64,000 nt of DNA, taken from NCBI GenBank assembly GCA_021848345.1, contig JAJZUV010000012.1, positions 28,529-92,528 of the forward strand, given 5' to 3'. This DNA comes from Pseudomonadota bacterium. Lineage in GTDB: Bacteria > Pseudomonadota > Gammaproteobacteria > Burkholderiales > Burkholderiaceae_C. The notes under the pieces are model-generated. The model saw only the letters and a list, made by a program, of their open reading frames with translations. It was not told the origin of the DNA and searched no databases. The position numbers were made by a program, and so were the translations under genes. This document shows positions 54,763 through 64,000 of this stretch, piece after piece (position 1 is the first letter of the stretch; every line of letters begins with the position of its first letter).

Positions 54763-56880
54763 ATGTCCATGCCCTTGCCCGCCTCCACGCCGTCGCCGCC
54801 CCCCTCGTCCACGACCGCCGGCGAACTGCGCACGGTGCGCGCCGCCTGCCCGCACGACTGCCCCGACACCTGCGCCATGCTGGTGGGGGTGCGCGACGGC
54901 GTGGCGGTGCAGGTGCGCGGGGATCCGGACCATCCGACCACCGCCGGCGCGCTGTGCACCAAGGTGTCGCGCTACCTGGAGCGGACCTACCACCCGGAGC
55001 GCGTGTTGCAGCCGTTGCGCCGCATCGGCCCCAAGGGCAGCGGGCAATTCGAGCCGGTGTCCTGGGACCGGGCGCTGGACGACATCGCCGGGCGCCTGCG
55101 CGCGCTGGCCGACGGCGACCCCGAGTCCATCCTGCCCTACAGCTACGCCGGCACCATGGGCTTCGTGCAGGGCGAATCGATGGCCGCGCGGTTTTTCCAC
55201 CGCCTGGGCGCCAGCCTGCTCGACCGAACCATCTGCGCCAGCGCCGGCGCCGAGGGGCTGCGCCAGGTGCTCGGCGGTCTGGTGGGCATGGACGTGGAGC
55301 AGTTCGCGCACAGTCGCCTGATCGTCATCTGGGGCAGCAACAGCATCACCAGCAACCTGCACTTCTGGTCCCTGGCGCAACAGGCCAAGCGCGCGGGCGC
55401 GACGCTGGTGTGCATCGACCCTTGGCGCAACGAGACGGCGAAGCGCTGCCACCTGCACCTGCAACTGCGCCCGGGCACCGATGCGGCGCTGGCCTGGGGC
55501 GTGATGGGCGAGCTGGTGCGCAACGACTGGCTGGACCACGACTACATCCAGCGCCACACCCTGGGCTTCGAGGCCTTGCACGAGCGCGCGCTGCAATGGA
55601 GCGCCGAGCGCGCCGCCGAAACCTGCGGCCTGGAGCCGCAGCAGGTGCGCGAGCTGGCGCGCCTGCTGGGCGGCACGCGCGCGGCCGGCATCCGGGTCAA
55701 CTACGGGCTGCAAAGGGTGCGAGGCGGGGGCAACGCGGTGCGCGCCATCGCCTGCCTGCCGGCGCTGACCGGCGCCTGGCGCGAGCCGGCGGGAGGCCTG
55801 CTGCTGTCGAGCTCGGGGCATTTCGCGGTGGCGCGCGAGGCGCTGGAGCGCCCCGACCTGCTGGGCGCGCGGCGCCCGCGCACGATCAACATGTCGACCA
55901 TCGGGGACGCGCTGCTGCACCCGGGAGGCGGCGACTTCGGCCCGCGAATCGACGCGCTGGTGGTCTACAACAGCAACCCGGCGGTGGTGGCCCCCGAGTC
56001 GACCAAGGTGCTGCAAGGCCTGCGCCGGGAGGATCTGTTCACGGTGGTGCTGGAGCATTTCCGCACCGACACCGCCGACCATGCGGACTACGTGCTGCCG
56101 GCCACCACGCAACTGGAGCACCTGGATGTGCTCAAGTCCTACGGGCACCGCTACTGGGTGGCCAACGAGCCGGCCATCGCGCCGGTGGGCCAGGCGCGCC
56201 CGAACTCGGCGATCTTCCGCGCCCTGGCCGCGCGCATGGGCTTCGACGAACCCTGCTTCGGCGACAGCGACGAGACCATCGCCGCGCAGGCGCTGGCGGT
56301 GGATCCGCGCAACGCCGGGCTGGACTTCGCCACGCTGCGCAGCCGGGGCTGGGGTAAGCTGGCCGTGCCCGACGCGCCGTTCGCCGAGGGCGGTTTTCCG
56401 ACCCCCAGCGGGCGGTGCCAGCTGGCGTATCCGCCCGACCAGCAGGCCGGGCGCGACCCCTTGCCGCAGGTGATCCTGCCTTACGAATGCGCGCAGACCC
56501 GGCCGGAGCTGGCCGCGCGTTACCCGCTGGCCCTGCTGTCGCCGCCGGCGCGCAACTTCCTCAACTCCAGTTTCGTCAACGTGGAGTCACTGCGCGCGGG
56601 CGAGACCGGACCGCAACTGCTGGTGCACCCGGTCGACGCCGCCGCGCGCGGCCTGCGGGAGGGTCAGGAACTGCGCTGCTTCAACGACCGCGGCGAGATG
56701 CGCGCAGCCTGCCGCATCAGCGAGGACACCCGCGAGGGCCAGGTGATCACCCTGGGATTGTGGTGGCGCAAGCTCTCGCCGGACGGACGCAGCGTGAACG
56801 ACCTGACCCACCAGCGGCTCACCGACCTGGGCGGCGGGCCGTGCTTCTACGACTGCCTGGTGGAGGTGGCACCGGCCTGA
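54763..56880 (+). CDS. Molybdopterin oxidoreductase (DMSO-reductase family), cytoplasmic
   Basis: 705 residues. N-terminal [4Fe-4S] motif CPHDCPDTC...GALC (residues about 30-68), molybdopterin-binding domain ([48 protein letters not shown]), and C-terminal dinucleotide-binding beta-barrel (NFLNSSFVNVESLRAG, VHPVDAAARGLREGQEL). No twin-arginine signal, so it is cytoplasmic. No partner Fe-S or membrane subunit is adjacent. Substrate unknown. Confidence 0.92.
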   Translation: MSMPLPASTPSPPPSSTTAGELRTVRAACPHDCPDTCAMLVGVRDGVAVQVRGDPDHPTTAGALCTKVSRYLERTYHPERVLQPLRRIGPKGSGQFEPVSWDRALDDIAGRLRALADGDPESILPYSYAGTMGFVQGESMAARFFHRLGASLLDRTICASAGAEGLRQVLGGLVGMDVEQFAHSRLIVIWGSNSITSNLHFWSLAQQAKRAGATLVCIDPWRNETAKRCHLHLQLRPGTDAALAWGVMGELVRNDWLDHDYIQRHTLGFEALHERALQWSAERAAETCGLEPQQVRELARLLGGTRAAGIRVNYGLQRVRGGGNAVRAIACLPALTGAWREPAGGLLLSSSGHFAVAREALERPDLLGARRPRTINMSTIGDALLHPGGGDFGPRIDALVVYNSNPAVVAPESTKVLQGLRREDLFTVVLEHFRTDTADHADYVLPATTQLEHLDVLKSYGHRYWVANEPAIAPVGQARPNSAIFRALAARMGFDEPCFGDSDETIAAQALAVDPRNAGLDFATLRSRGWGKLAVPDAPFAEGGFPTPSGRCQLAYPPDQQAGRDPLPQVILPYECAQTRPELAARYPLALLSPPARNFLNSSFVNVESLRAGETGPQLLVHPVDAAARGLREGQELRCFNDRGEMRAACRISEDTREGQVITLGLWWRKLSPDGRSVNDLTHQRLTDLGGGPCFYDCLVEVAPA

Positions 56881-56901
56881 AAGCCGGCGCCGTGGGGCGG
56901 C

Positions 56902-58896
56902 TCAGGCGCCCACGCGATCGAGGGAGCGCAGGAAGGCCCGGGCGTTTTCATCCCCCACCACACGTCCGACCTCGCGACCGTCGCGGAAAAAGATGATGCC
57001 CGGCGGGCCGAACAGCTGGAAGCGCTTGAGCAGCGCCTGGTCGGCGGGCGTGTTGGCGGTGACGTCGGCGCGCAGCAGGTGCAGGCGCTGCAGCCGGGCG
57101 CGAACCTGCGGGTCGGTGAAGGTGAAGTTGTCCATCTCCTTGCACGACACGCACCAGTCGGCCCAGAAGTCCAGCATCACGGTGCCGCGCGCCTGGGCCA
57201 GCGCCGTGTCCAGCTGGGCGTTCGAGTCCACCGGCGCGAAGCGCAGCTCGGCGGCTCCCGCCTGCGCCAGCGACGAGCCTCCCATCAGGCCCTGCAGGGG
57301 TTGCAGCACGCTGCGCCCGCCGGAGGCCACGCCCACCACCAGCATGGCGCCGGCCAGCGCCAGCACCACGCCCAGGCCCTTCCACAGGCGCATCCAGCCG
57401 GAGGCGCCGTCGGGCAGGCGGTCGAACACGTGCAGGAAGCTGGCGCTGACGATGAGCAGCGCGGCCCAGGCCAGCATCTGCGTCCAGGCCGGCAGCACCC
57501 CGGCGAGCATGTACAGCGCGGTGGCCAGCAGCAACACGCCGAACAGGGCCTTGACGGCGTCCATCCAGCGCCCGGCGTGGGGCAGCAGCGCGGAGGCTCC
57601 GGCGCCGACCGCGAGCAGCGGCACGCTCATGCCGGCGGCCAGCGAGAACAGCGCCACGCCCCCGATCACGGCGTTGCCGGTCTGGCTGATGTAGAGCAGC
57701 GCGCCCGCCAGCGGCGCCGCCACGCAGGGCCCGACGATCAGCGCGGAGATGCCGCCCATCACGAACACGCCCACCGCGTGACCGCCGGGCAGCGCGCTGG
57801 AGCCTCGGCTGAGCCGGCTCTGGATGGCACTCGGCATCTGCAGTTCGTAGAAACCGAACATGGACAGCGACAGCAGCACCAGCAGCGCCGCGAACACCCC
57901 GAGCACCCAGGGGTTCTGCAGCGCCGCGGCGAGCCCGTGGCCGAGCAGCCCGGCGGCCACGCCGAAGGCGGTGTAGACCAGCGCCATGCCCAGGGAATAG
58001 ACGGCGGCCAGCGCCACGCCGCGCCAGCGCGAGACCTGGTGGTCGCCGGTGCCCCCTCCGACGATGATGCTCGACAGGATGGGCACCATCGGCAGCACGC
58101 AGGGCGTGAAGGACAACAGCAGGCCCAGGGGCACGAACAGCAGCGCGATGGCCCACAGGTTGCCGCCTCCCAGTACCCGGGCGATGCGCGAGGTCTCGCC
58201 GGACGGCGCCGCCTGGGCCGGCGCGGAGGCCGTCGCCGCGCCGGACGGCGATGCGACCGACGCGATCGATGCCGGAGCCGCGGGCGCGGGCGACACGGAC
58301 GCCGCGGATCCCGCTTCCACCGGGGCCGGCGGCGGCGTGTCCGCCGAGGTCGCGGATCGGCTGCCGCCCAGCGCGCCCAGCAGCTTGCCGAGAGCCGATG
58401 ACGCGGCCTGCTCCTCGCCCTGCACGCCCGCGGTGCCGTTGCCGCCGAAGGCCTTCAGGCTGACCTCGACCACCTTGTCGATGGGCGGGTAGCACAGGCC
58501 CTGGTCGGAGCAGCCCTGATAGGTCACCTTGAGGGCGAATTTCGCCGGGGCGGCCTGCACGGGCAGGGGCACCACCACCTGGTCGCGGTAATGGGCGACG
58601 ATGTGCCCGAGATTGGGGTCGAACTTGCGGTGCGCCGGCGGAAAGTCCGGCGCCCCCAGGCGCACGCCCGGCGTTTCCGAGACGAAGTGGAAGCGTTCCT
58701 GGTAGAGGTAGTAGCCCTTGGCGATGTCGAAGCGCAGCTGCACGGTGTTCGCCGACGGTGCCGGCACCGACAGCCGGAAGGCCTGATCGGGCGGCAGGAA
58801 CTGCCCTTGCTGGGCCTGCGCGCCGGCGACGGCGAACAAGGCCAGCGCGCCGGCCAGCCAACGGGCCACGGCGGGAGGAACGCGGAACGGGGACAT
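56902..58896 (-). CDS. dsbD: Thiol:disulfide interchange protein DsbD
   Basis: 664 residues. Sec signal (MSPFRVPPAVARWLAGALALFAVAGAQAQ), an N-terminal immunoglobulin-like domain with the Cys pair in YQGCSDQGLCYPP, an Ala/Pro/Ser-rich linker, eight helices with the membrane Cys residues (FTPCVLPMVPI, GPCVAAPLAG), and a C-terminal thioredoxin domain WADWCVSCKEMDNFTF. Moves electrons from cytoplasmic thioredoxin to periplasmic thiol proteins such as the one at 7965-8540. Confidence 0.96.
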   Translation of the reverse strand: MSPFRVPPAVARWLAGALALFAVAGAQAQQGQFLPPDQAFRLSVPAPSANTVQLRFDIAKGYYLYQERFHFVSETPGVRLGAPDFPPAHRKFDPNLGHIVAHYRDQVVVPLPVQAAPAKFALKVTYQGCSDQGLCYPPIDKVVEVSLKAFGGNGTAGVQGEEQAASSALGKLLGALGGSRSATSADTPPPAPVEAGSAASVSPAPAAPASIASVASPSGAATASAPAQAAPSGETSRIARVLGGGNLWAIALLFVPLGLLLSFTPCVLPMVPILSSIIVGGGTGDHQVSRWRGVALAAVYSLGMALVYTAFGVAAGLLGHGLAAALQNPWVLGVFAALLVLLSLSMFGFYELQMPSAIQSRLSRGSSALPGGHAVGVFVMGGISALIVGPCVAAPLAGALLYISQTGNAVIGGVALFSLAAGMSVPLLAVGAGASALLPHAGRWMDAVKALFGVLLLATALYMLAGVLPAWTQMLAWAALLIVSASFLHVFDRLPDGASGWMRLWKGLGVVLALAGAMLVVGVASGGRSVLQPLQGLMGGSSLAQAGAAELRFAPVDSNAQLDTALAQARGTVMLDFWADWCVSCKEMDNFTFTDPQVRARLQRLHLLRADVTANTPADQALLKRFQLFGPPGIIFFRDGREVGRVVGDENARAFLRSLDRVGA

Positions 58897-58983
58897 CGTG
58901 GGCGGCTCTATATCAGTCGAAGTTGATATTGTGGCACCAATAGTCTCCCATGGTGCTCCTGCGCCGCGTTTCCTGCACGCGGC

Positions 58984-59808
58984 TCAGGCGCGGAAGCGCC
59001 TGCGGGTGAGCACCAGCGCCAGCCACCATCCGGCCCCCAGGTACAGCAGCAGCAGGCCGAGGTGCAGGGGCCAGCGCGCATCGAAACCGCCCAGGAAAAG
59101 CGGGCGCACGAGTTGCACGGCGGCCTGCAGCGGCAGGATCTGCGCGAATGTCCGCAGCCAGGGCGGCATGGCCGTCAGGGGAAAGAAAATGCCCGACAGG
59201 AAGGCCATCGGGGTCAGCGCCAGCGTGAGGTAGTAGGTGAAGAAGTCGTAGGACCGCGCCAATGCGTTGACCACCAGGGACAGCGCCGCGAACACGGCCG
59301 CCACCAGCGCCATCAGGGGCAGCACCAGCAGCAAGGTGGGCGCGCGGCTGATGCCCAGCAGCACCACCACCAGCAGCAGCGCGCTTCCGCTCATCAGCGC
59401 CTTGGTGGCCGCCCAGGCCAGTTCGCCCAGCAGCACGTCGCCCAGCCCGGTGGGCGTGAGCAGGATGGCGTCCCAGGTGCGTTGCACGTGCATGCGCGAG
59501 AAGCTGGAATAGGTGGCCTCGAAACTGGCGGCATTCATCACCCCCATGCACACGCTGCCCGAGGCGAGGAACAGGATGTAGGGCACGCCGTCCACATGGC
59601 CGACCAGCGAGCCCACGCCCCAGCCGAAGGCGGCCAGCGTGAGCAGCGGTTCGGCCACGTTGCCGATCAGGCTGGCCAGCGCGAGCTTGCGCCACACCAG
59701 CGCGTTGCGGCGCCACACCGGCACGAAGCGCCAGCGCGGCAGCGACGATACGCCTGGCGGCAATCCGCCAGGCAGCGATGCACGGGGGAGCGAGGCCGGT
59801 TCGGACAT
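58984..59808 (-). CDS. ABC-2 type permease (NodJ-like)
   Basis: 274 residues, six transmembrane helices, with the ABC2_membrane signature LTLALTPMAFLSGIFFPLTAMPPWLRTFAQILPL. Partner of the ATPase 57 bp upstream. NodIJ-type exporters are widespread in betaproteobacteria outside nodulation; the cargo is unknown. Confidence 0.9.
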   Translation of the reverse strand: MSEPASLPRASLPGGLPPGVSSLPRWRFVPVWRRNALVWRKLALASLIGNVAEPLLTLAAFGWGVGSLVGHVDGVPYILFLASGSVCMGVMNAASFEATYSSFSRMHVQRTWDAILLTPTGLGDVLLGELAWAATKALMSGSALLLVVVLLGISRAPTLLLVLPLMALVAAVFAALSLVVNALARSYDFFTYYLTLALTPMAFLSGIFFPLTAMPPWLRTFAQILPLQAAVQLVRPLFLGGFDARWPLHLGLLLLYLGAGWWLALVLTRRRFRA

Positions 59809-59865
59809 GGCGGATGCGGTTCGATGCGAGGCGGGCTGAGGCGGGACGCCTGGGTTCGAGGGCGG

Positions 59866-60858
<993 letters not shown>

Positions 60859-60898
60859 ACGGCGCGCCCACCCCGTCGAACGGGATGCGGCGCGCCGT
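60859..60898 (-). terminator. Probable terminator of the rpsM-rplQ operon
   Basis: Perfect 10-bp stem ACGGCGCGCC/GGCGCGCCGT enclosing a smaller internal CCCG/CGGG pairing, followed on the minus strand by TTTGCATTT. It lies 15 bp past the rplQ stop. Confidence 0.65.
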
Positions 60899-60912
60899 GT
60901 GGCGGCGGCGGA

Positions 60913-61305
60913 TTACTCGGCGGCCTTGTCCTCGCCCGCGGCCGGCTCCGGACGGTCCACCAGTTCCACCAGCGCCATCGGCGCATTGTCGCCGACGCGG
61001 TAGCCGAACTTCAGGATACGGGTATAGCCGCCCGGACGATTGCGATAGCGCTCGCCCAGTTCGCCGAACAGCTTGACCACGGATTCACGATCGCGCAGGC
61101 GGTCGAAGGCCAGGCGGCGATTGGCCAGGCTCGGCTTCTTGCCCAGGGTGATCAGCGGCTCGACCACGCGGCGCAGTTCCTTGGCCTTGGGCACCGTGGT
61201 CTTGATGGCCTCGTGCTCGATCAGCGAGTTGGCCATGTTGCGCAGCATGGCGAGCCGGTGGCTCGAAGTACGGTTGAGTTTGCGCAGTCCGTTTCCGTGA
61301 CGCAT
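60913..61305 (-). CDS. rplQ: 50S ribosomal protein L17
   Basis: 130 residues, bL17. [37 protein letters not shown] and [23 protein letters not shown] are diagnostic. A short acidic Ala/Glu tail is present. Last gene of the alpha operon, after rpoA. Confidence 0.98.
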   Translation of the reverse strand: MRHGNGLRKLNRTSSHRLAMLRNMANSLIEHEAIKTTVPKAKELRRVVEPLITLGKKPSLANRRLAFDRLRDRESVVKLFGELGERYRNRPGGYTRILKFGYRVGDNAPMALVELVDRPEPAAGEDKAAE

Positions 61306-61363
61306 GATGACAGTCCTTTTGCAGGGGATCTCGGGCCGGCCGTATCAGGTACCGGCCCCGTTA

Positions 61364-62356
61364 TCAGGGGTTGCGCCCGTCGAGTTCGGCCGGCGGCCAG
61401 CTCTCGAGCTTCATCCCCAGGGTCAGGCCGCGAGCGGCCAGCACTTCCTTGATTTCGTTCAGGGACTTGCGTCCCAGGTTCGGCGTCTTCAGCAGCTCGG
61501 TCTCGCTGCGCTGGATGAGGTCGCCGATGTAGTAGATGTTCTCGGCCTTGAGGCAGTTGGCCGAGCGCACCGTCAGTTCCAGATCGTCCACCGGGCGCAG
61601 CAGGATCGGGTCGAACTGCTGGGCGCTGGCGGAACCGGCGGCCTCCAGCGACTTCTCGGCGCCTTCCAGGCTGGCGAACACCGACAGTTGCTCCACCAGG
61701 ATGCGCGCCGAGGTGCGAATCGCCTCTTCGGCGCTGATCGAGCCGTTGGTCTCGATGTCCATGACCAGCTTGTCGAGGTCGGTGCGCTGCTCCACGCGGG
61801 CGTTCTCCACCGCGTAGCTGACCCGGCGCACGGGCGAGAAGGAGGCGTCGAGCACGATGCGCCCGATGGTCTTGCCGCCCTCGTCGGCGTAGCGACGCAG
61901 GTTGCCCGGCACGTAGCCGCGGCCCTTCTCGACCTTGATCTGCATGTCCAGCTTGCCCTGTTGCGACAGGTGGGCGATGACATGCTCGGGGTTGACGATC
62001 TCGACGTCGTGCGGGGTCTGGATGTCGGCCGCGGTGACCACGCCCTCGCCTTCCTTGCGCAGCGACAGCGTGACCTCGTCGCGGTTGTGCAGCTTGAACA
62101 CCACGCCCTTGAGGTTCAGGAGCACGGCGATCACGTCCTCCTGCAGGCCGTCGACCACGGAGTACTCGTGCAGCACGCCGTTGATGCTGACCTCGGTGGG
62201 CGCATAGCCCACCAGCGAGGACAGCAGCACGCGGCGCAGCGCGTTGCCAAGGGTGTGGCCGTAGCCGCGCTCGAAGGGCTCGAGCGTGACCTTCGCGCGC
62301 AGGGCGCCGAGGCTTTCGACCTGGATGGACTTGGGACGCAGCAGTGCGGTTTGCAT
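61364..62356 (-). CDS. rpoA: RNA polymerase alpha subunit
   Basis: 330 residues. The N-terminal assembly domain ([23 protein letters not shown]) and C-terminal DNA/activator-binding domain ([54 protein letters not shown]) are complete. Two tandem hairpins lie in the 101 bp between it and rpsD. Confidence 0.98.
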   Translation of the reverse strand: MQTALLRPKSIQVESLGALRAKVTLEPFERGYGHTLGNALRRVLLSSLVGYAPTEVSINGVLHEYSVVDGLQEDVIAVLLNLKGVVFKLHNRDEVTLSLRKEGEGVVTAADIQTPHDVEIVNPEHVIAHLSQQGKLDMQIKVEKGRGYVPGNLRRYADEGGKTIGRIVLDASFSPVRRVSYAVENARVEQRTDLDKLVMDIETNGSISAEEAIRTSARILVEQLSVFASLEGAEKSLEAAGSASAQQFDPILLRPVDDLELTVRSANCLKAENIYYIGDLIQRSETELLKTPNLGRKSLNEIKEVLAARGLTLGMKLESWPPAELDGRNP

Positions 62357-62403
62357 CAGGATTCCTTCAATACCCTCCGCTCGTTACGCGGATAAGGCTG
62401 AAA

Positions 62404-62450
62404 GGCGGGCAACGCCCGCCGGATGGCGCCGCGGCACGAGCGTGCCGCGG
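62404..62450 (-). promoter_or_regulatory. Tandem hairpins between rpsD and rpoA
   Basis: In transcription order: CCGCGGCACG/CGTGCCGCGG (62429-62450, essentially loopless palindrome) and GGCGGGC-GTT-GCCCGCC (62404-62420) followed by TTTCAGCCTT. The second resembles a weak intrinsic terminator and could lower rpoA/rplQ transcription relative to ribosomal genes or protect or process the mRNA. Confidence 0.5.
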
Positions 62451-62457
62451 TCACGAA

Positions 62458-63081
62458 TCAACGCGAATACAGTTCGACGATCAGCGATTCGTTGATGTCG
62501 CTGCCGAACTCGTCGCGGTCAGGAGTCTTCTTGAACACGGCTTCCATCTTCGATGCATCGACCTGCATCCAGGCGGGAAAGCCGTTGCCCTCGGCCAGCT
62601 TGAGCGCATCGGCGATGCGCAGCTGCTTGCGGGCCTTCTCGCGCACCGAGATGGTCTGGCCGGGCTTCACGCCGGCGGACGGGATGTCGGTGACCTGGCC
62701 GTCCAGCAGGATGGCGCGGTGGCTGACCAGCTGGCGGGCTTCGGCGCGGGTGGAGGCGAAGCCGGCGCGGTACACCACGTTGTCGAGCCGCGACTCGAGC
62801 AGGGTCATCAGGTGCGTGCCGGTGTTGCCGCGCAGGGTCTGCGCCTTTTCATAGGTACGGCGGAACTGCTTTTCCAGCACGCCGTACATGCGCTTGACCT
62901 TCTGCTTCTCGCGCAGCTGGGTCGCGTAGTCGGACTGGCGCGAACCCGAGGTGCGGCCGTGCTGGCCGGGCTTGGTGTCGAACTTGGCCTTGGACTCGAT
63001 GCCGCGACGTGCGCTCTTGAGGAACAGGTCGGCGCCTTCGCGACGCGAGAGTTTGGCCTTGGGGCCGAGATAGCGTGCCAC
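62458..63081 (-). CDS. rpsD: 30S ribosomal protein S4
   Basis: 207 residues, uS4. [43 protein letters not shown] and the S4 RNA-binding domain [35 protein letters not shown] are intact. S4 is the usual translational repressor of this operon. A 122-bp gap to rpsK contains only GC-rich structured sequence. Confidence 0.98.
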   Translation of the reverse strand: MARYLGPKAKLSRREGADLFLKSARRGIESKAKFDTKPGQHGRTSGSRQSDYATQLREKQKVKRMYGVLEKQFRRTYEKAQTLRGNTGTHLMTLLESRLDNVVYRAGFASTRAEARQLVSHRAILLDGQVTDIPSAGVKPGQTISVREKARKQLRIADALKLAEGNGFPAWMQVDASKMEAVFKKTPDRDEFGSDINESLIVELYSR

Positions 63082-63203
63082 TTGATGGTTCCTTCGATGT
63101 TGCTGCCGCGGCCGTCAGGTCCGCCGCGGGAGCCTGCGCCCGGAGGGCACAGGCAGTGGGCTTGGCGCCGCTCGCGCGGCGCGGATTCGATGAGGACGAT
63201 GCC

Positions 63204-63608
63204 TCAGATACGACGACGCTTGGGCGGACGGCAGCCGTTGTGCGGCACCGGGGTCACGTCGGCGATCTGCACCACCTTGATGCCCAGGCCGTTGAGCGCG
63301 CGCACGGCCGACTCACGGCCGGGGCCGGGGCCCTTGATGCGCACCTCGAGCTGCTTGATGCCGCACTCGATGGCCTGGCGACCGGCGTTCTCGGCCGCGA
63401 CCTGGGCCGCGAACGGGGTCGACTTGCGGGAGCCCTTGAAGCCCTGGCCGCCCGACGAAGCCCACGACAGCGCGTTGCCCTGGCGATCGGTGATGGTGAT
63501 GATGGTGTTGTTGAACGACGCGTGCACGTGCGCAATGCCGTCCGCAACGTTCTTGCGGACCTTCTTGCGCGCTCGCTGCGCCGAACCGGTGGTGGAGCCT
63601 TTTGCCAT
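63204..63608 (-). CDS. rpsK: 30S ribosomal protein S11
   Basis: 134 residues, uS11. [53 protein letters not shown] and the C-terminal [17 protein letters not shown] are canonical. It lies 18 bp after rpsM. Confidence 0.98.
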   Translation of the reverse strand: MAKGSTTGSAQRARKKVRKNVADGIAHVHASFNNTIITITDRQGNALSWASSGGQGFKGSRKSTPFAAQVAAENAGRQAIECGIKQLEVRIKGPGPGRESAVRALNGLGIKVVQIADVTPVPHNGCRPPKRRRI

Positions 63609-63626
63609 GACTTGGTCCTTGAAAGC

Positions 63627-63992
63627 TTATTTCTTCAGCGCGGCGGCGCCCTTGCGCGGTCCCTTGCGGGTGCGGGCGTTGGTGCGGGTACGCTGGCCGC
63701 GCACCGGCAGACCGCGGCGGTGACGCATGCCGCGGTAGCAGCCGAGGTCCATCAGGCGCTTGATGTTGATCGACACCTCGCGACGCAGGTCGCCTTCGAT
63801 CACGAAGTGCCCGACCTGCTCGCGAATGCGCTCGAGCTCGGTGTCGGTGATGTCCTTCACCTTGGTCGAATACGCCACGCCGGCCGCTTCGCAGATCTTG
63901 CGCGCGGTCGTGCGGCCGATGCCATAGATCGCAGTCAGACCGATTTCTGCGTGCTGATGCGGCGGAATGTTGATACCAGCGATACGGGCCAT
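63627..63992 (-). CDS. rpsM: 30S ribosomal protein S13
   Basis: 121 residues, uS13. [33 protein letters not shown] start and [29 protein letters not shown] end are canonical. The gene is complete; the operon's upstream leader lies outside the window. Confidence 0.98.
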   Translation of the reverse strand: MARIAGINIPPHQHAEIGLTAIYGIGRTTARKICEAAGVAYSTKVKDITDTELERIREQVGHFVIEGDLRREVSINIKRLMDLGCYRGMRHRRGLPVRGQRTRTNARTRKGPRKGAAALKK

Positions 63993-64000
63993 GGAAATCC

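Overview
The window is a stretch of a high-GC (roughly 70% by eye) bacterial chromosome. It is almost certainly a betaproteobacterium of the order Burkholderiales. The evidence is the rpsM-rpsK-rpsD-rpoA-rplQ block, the recA-recX-sucC-sucD order, a purE-purK-sua5 cluster, a nitrogen-type PTS (EIIA-Man/HPr/EI), a PglL-type O-oligosaccharyltransferase, and GC-rich intergenic repeats built on GCAGGGCCGCCCCAAGG and CCCCCTCGGGGGG. The genus cannot be fixed from the sequence alone.

Layout. 1-1033: 3' part of mnmA. 1034-1370: a large nested inverted repeat. 1371-8540 (minus): an efflux/sensing locus of a thioredoxin-like periplasmic protein, TolC, membrane-fusion protein, RND pump, DUF2892 membrane protein and a CsoR/FrmR-type repressor with its own operator-like palindrome. 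8596-14026: a lipoprotein, then the PTS genes EIIA, HPr and EI, with a two-component system lodged between ptsH and ptsI. 14045-19034: M48/TPR protease, PglL-like glycosyltransferase, pyruvate kinase. 19082-21367: FHA protein, PP2C phosphatase, TerC-family protein. 21604-25518: sucD, sucC, recX, recA with a perfect-core SOS box. 25645-28341: sua5, purK, purE. 28501-32359: CnoX-type thioredoxin, purC, aroG with a Phe/Trp/Tyr-rich leader peptide and attenuator, cytochrome b561. 32411-33874: tldD.

34096-35904 is a small accessory island: a frameshifted PAAR protein, a probable membrane-active effector and a DUF7079-like immunity candidate. It is flanked by two direct copies of a moaC 3' segment. 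Then come moaC, pyrF, a family-4 uracil-DNA glycosylase, rimI, tsaB, dacB (35954-41199), a second OmpR-type two-component system (41309-43525), topB, a SET-domain protein, birA and a SPOR protein (to 48583).

48628-53306 is a second accessory stretch: two overlapping genes of unknown function, then a methyltransferase coupled to a Bcr/CflA-type exporter. The rest is an M20 amidohydrolase, a molybdopterin oxidoreductase, dsbD, a NodIJ-like ABC-2 exporter, and the end of the ribosomal alpha operon with tandem hairpins between rpsD and rpoA.

The most interesting items are: (i) ribosome-mediated attenuation upstream of aroG, where leader peptide, antiterminator and terminator can all be read directly; (ii) the PAAR-effector-immunity cassette bounded by a duplicated moaC fragment; (iii) the RND/DUF2892/CsoR-like locus with a non-standard cysteine pattern in the repressor; (iv) the methyltransferase-exporter pair and the two-gene unknown operon. 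No tRNA, rRNA, CRISPR array or insertion sequence was seen.
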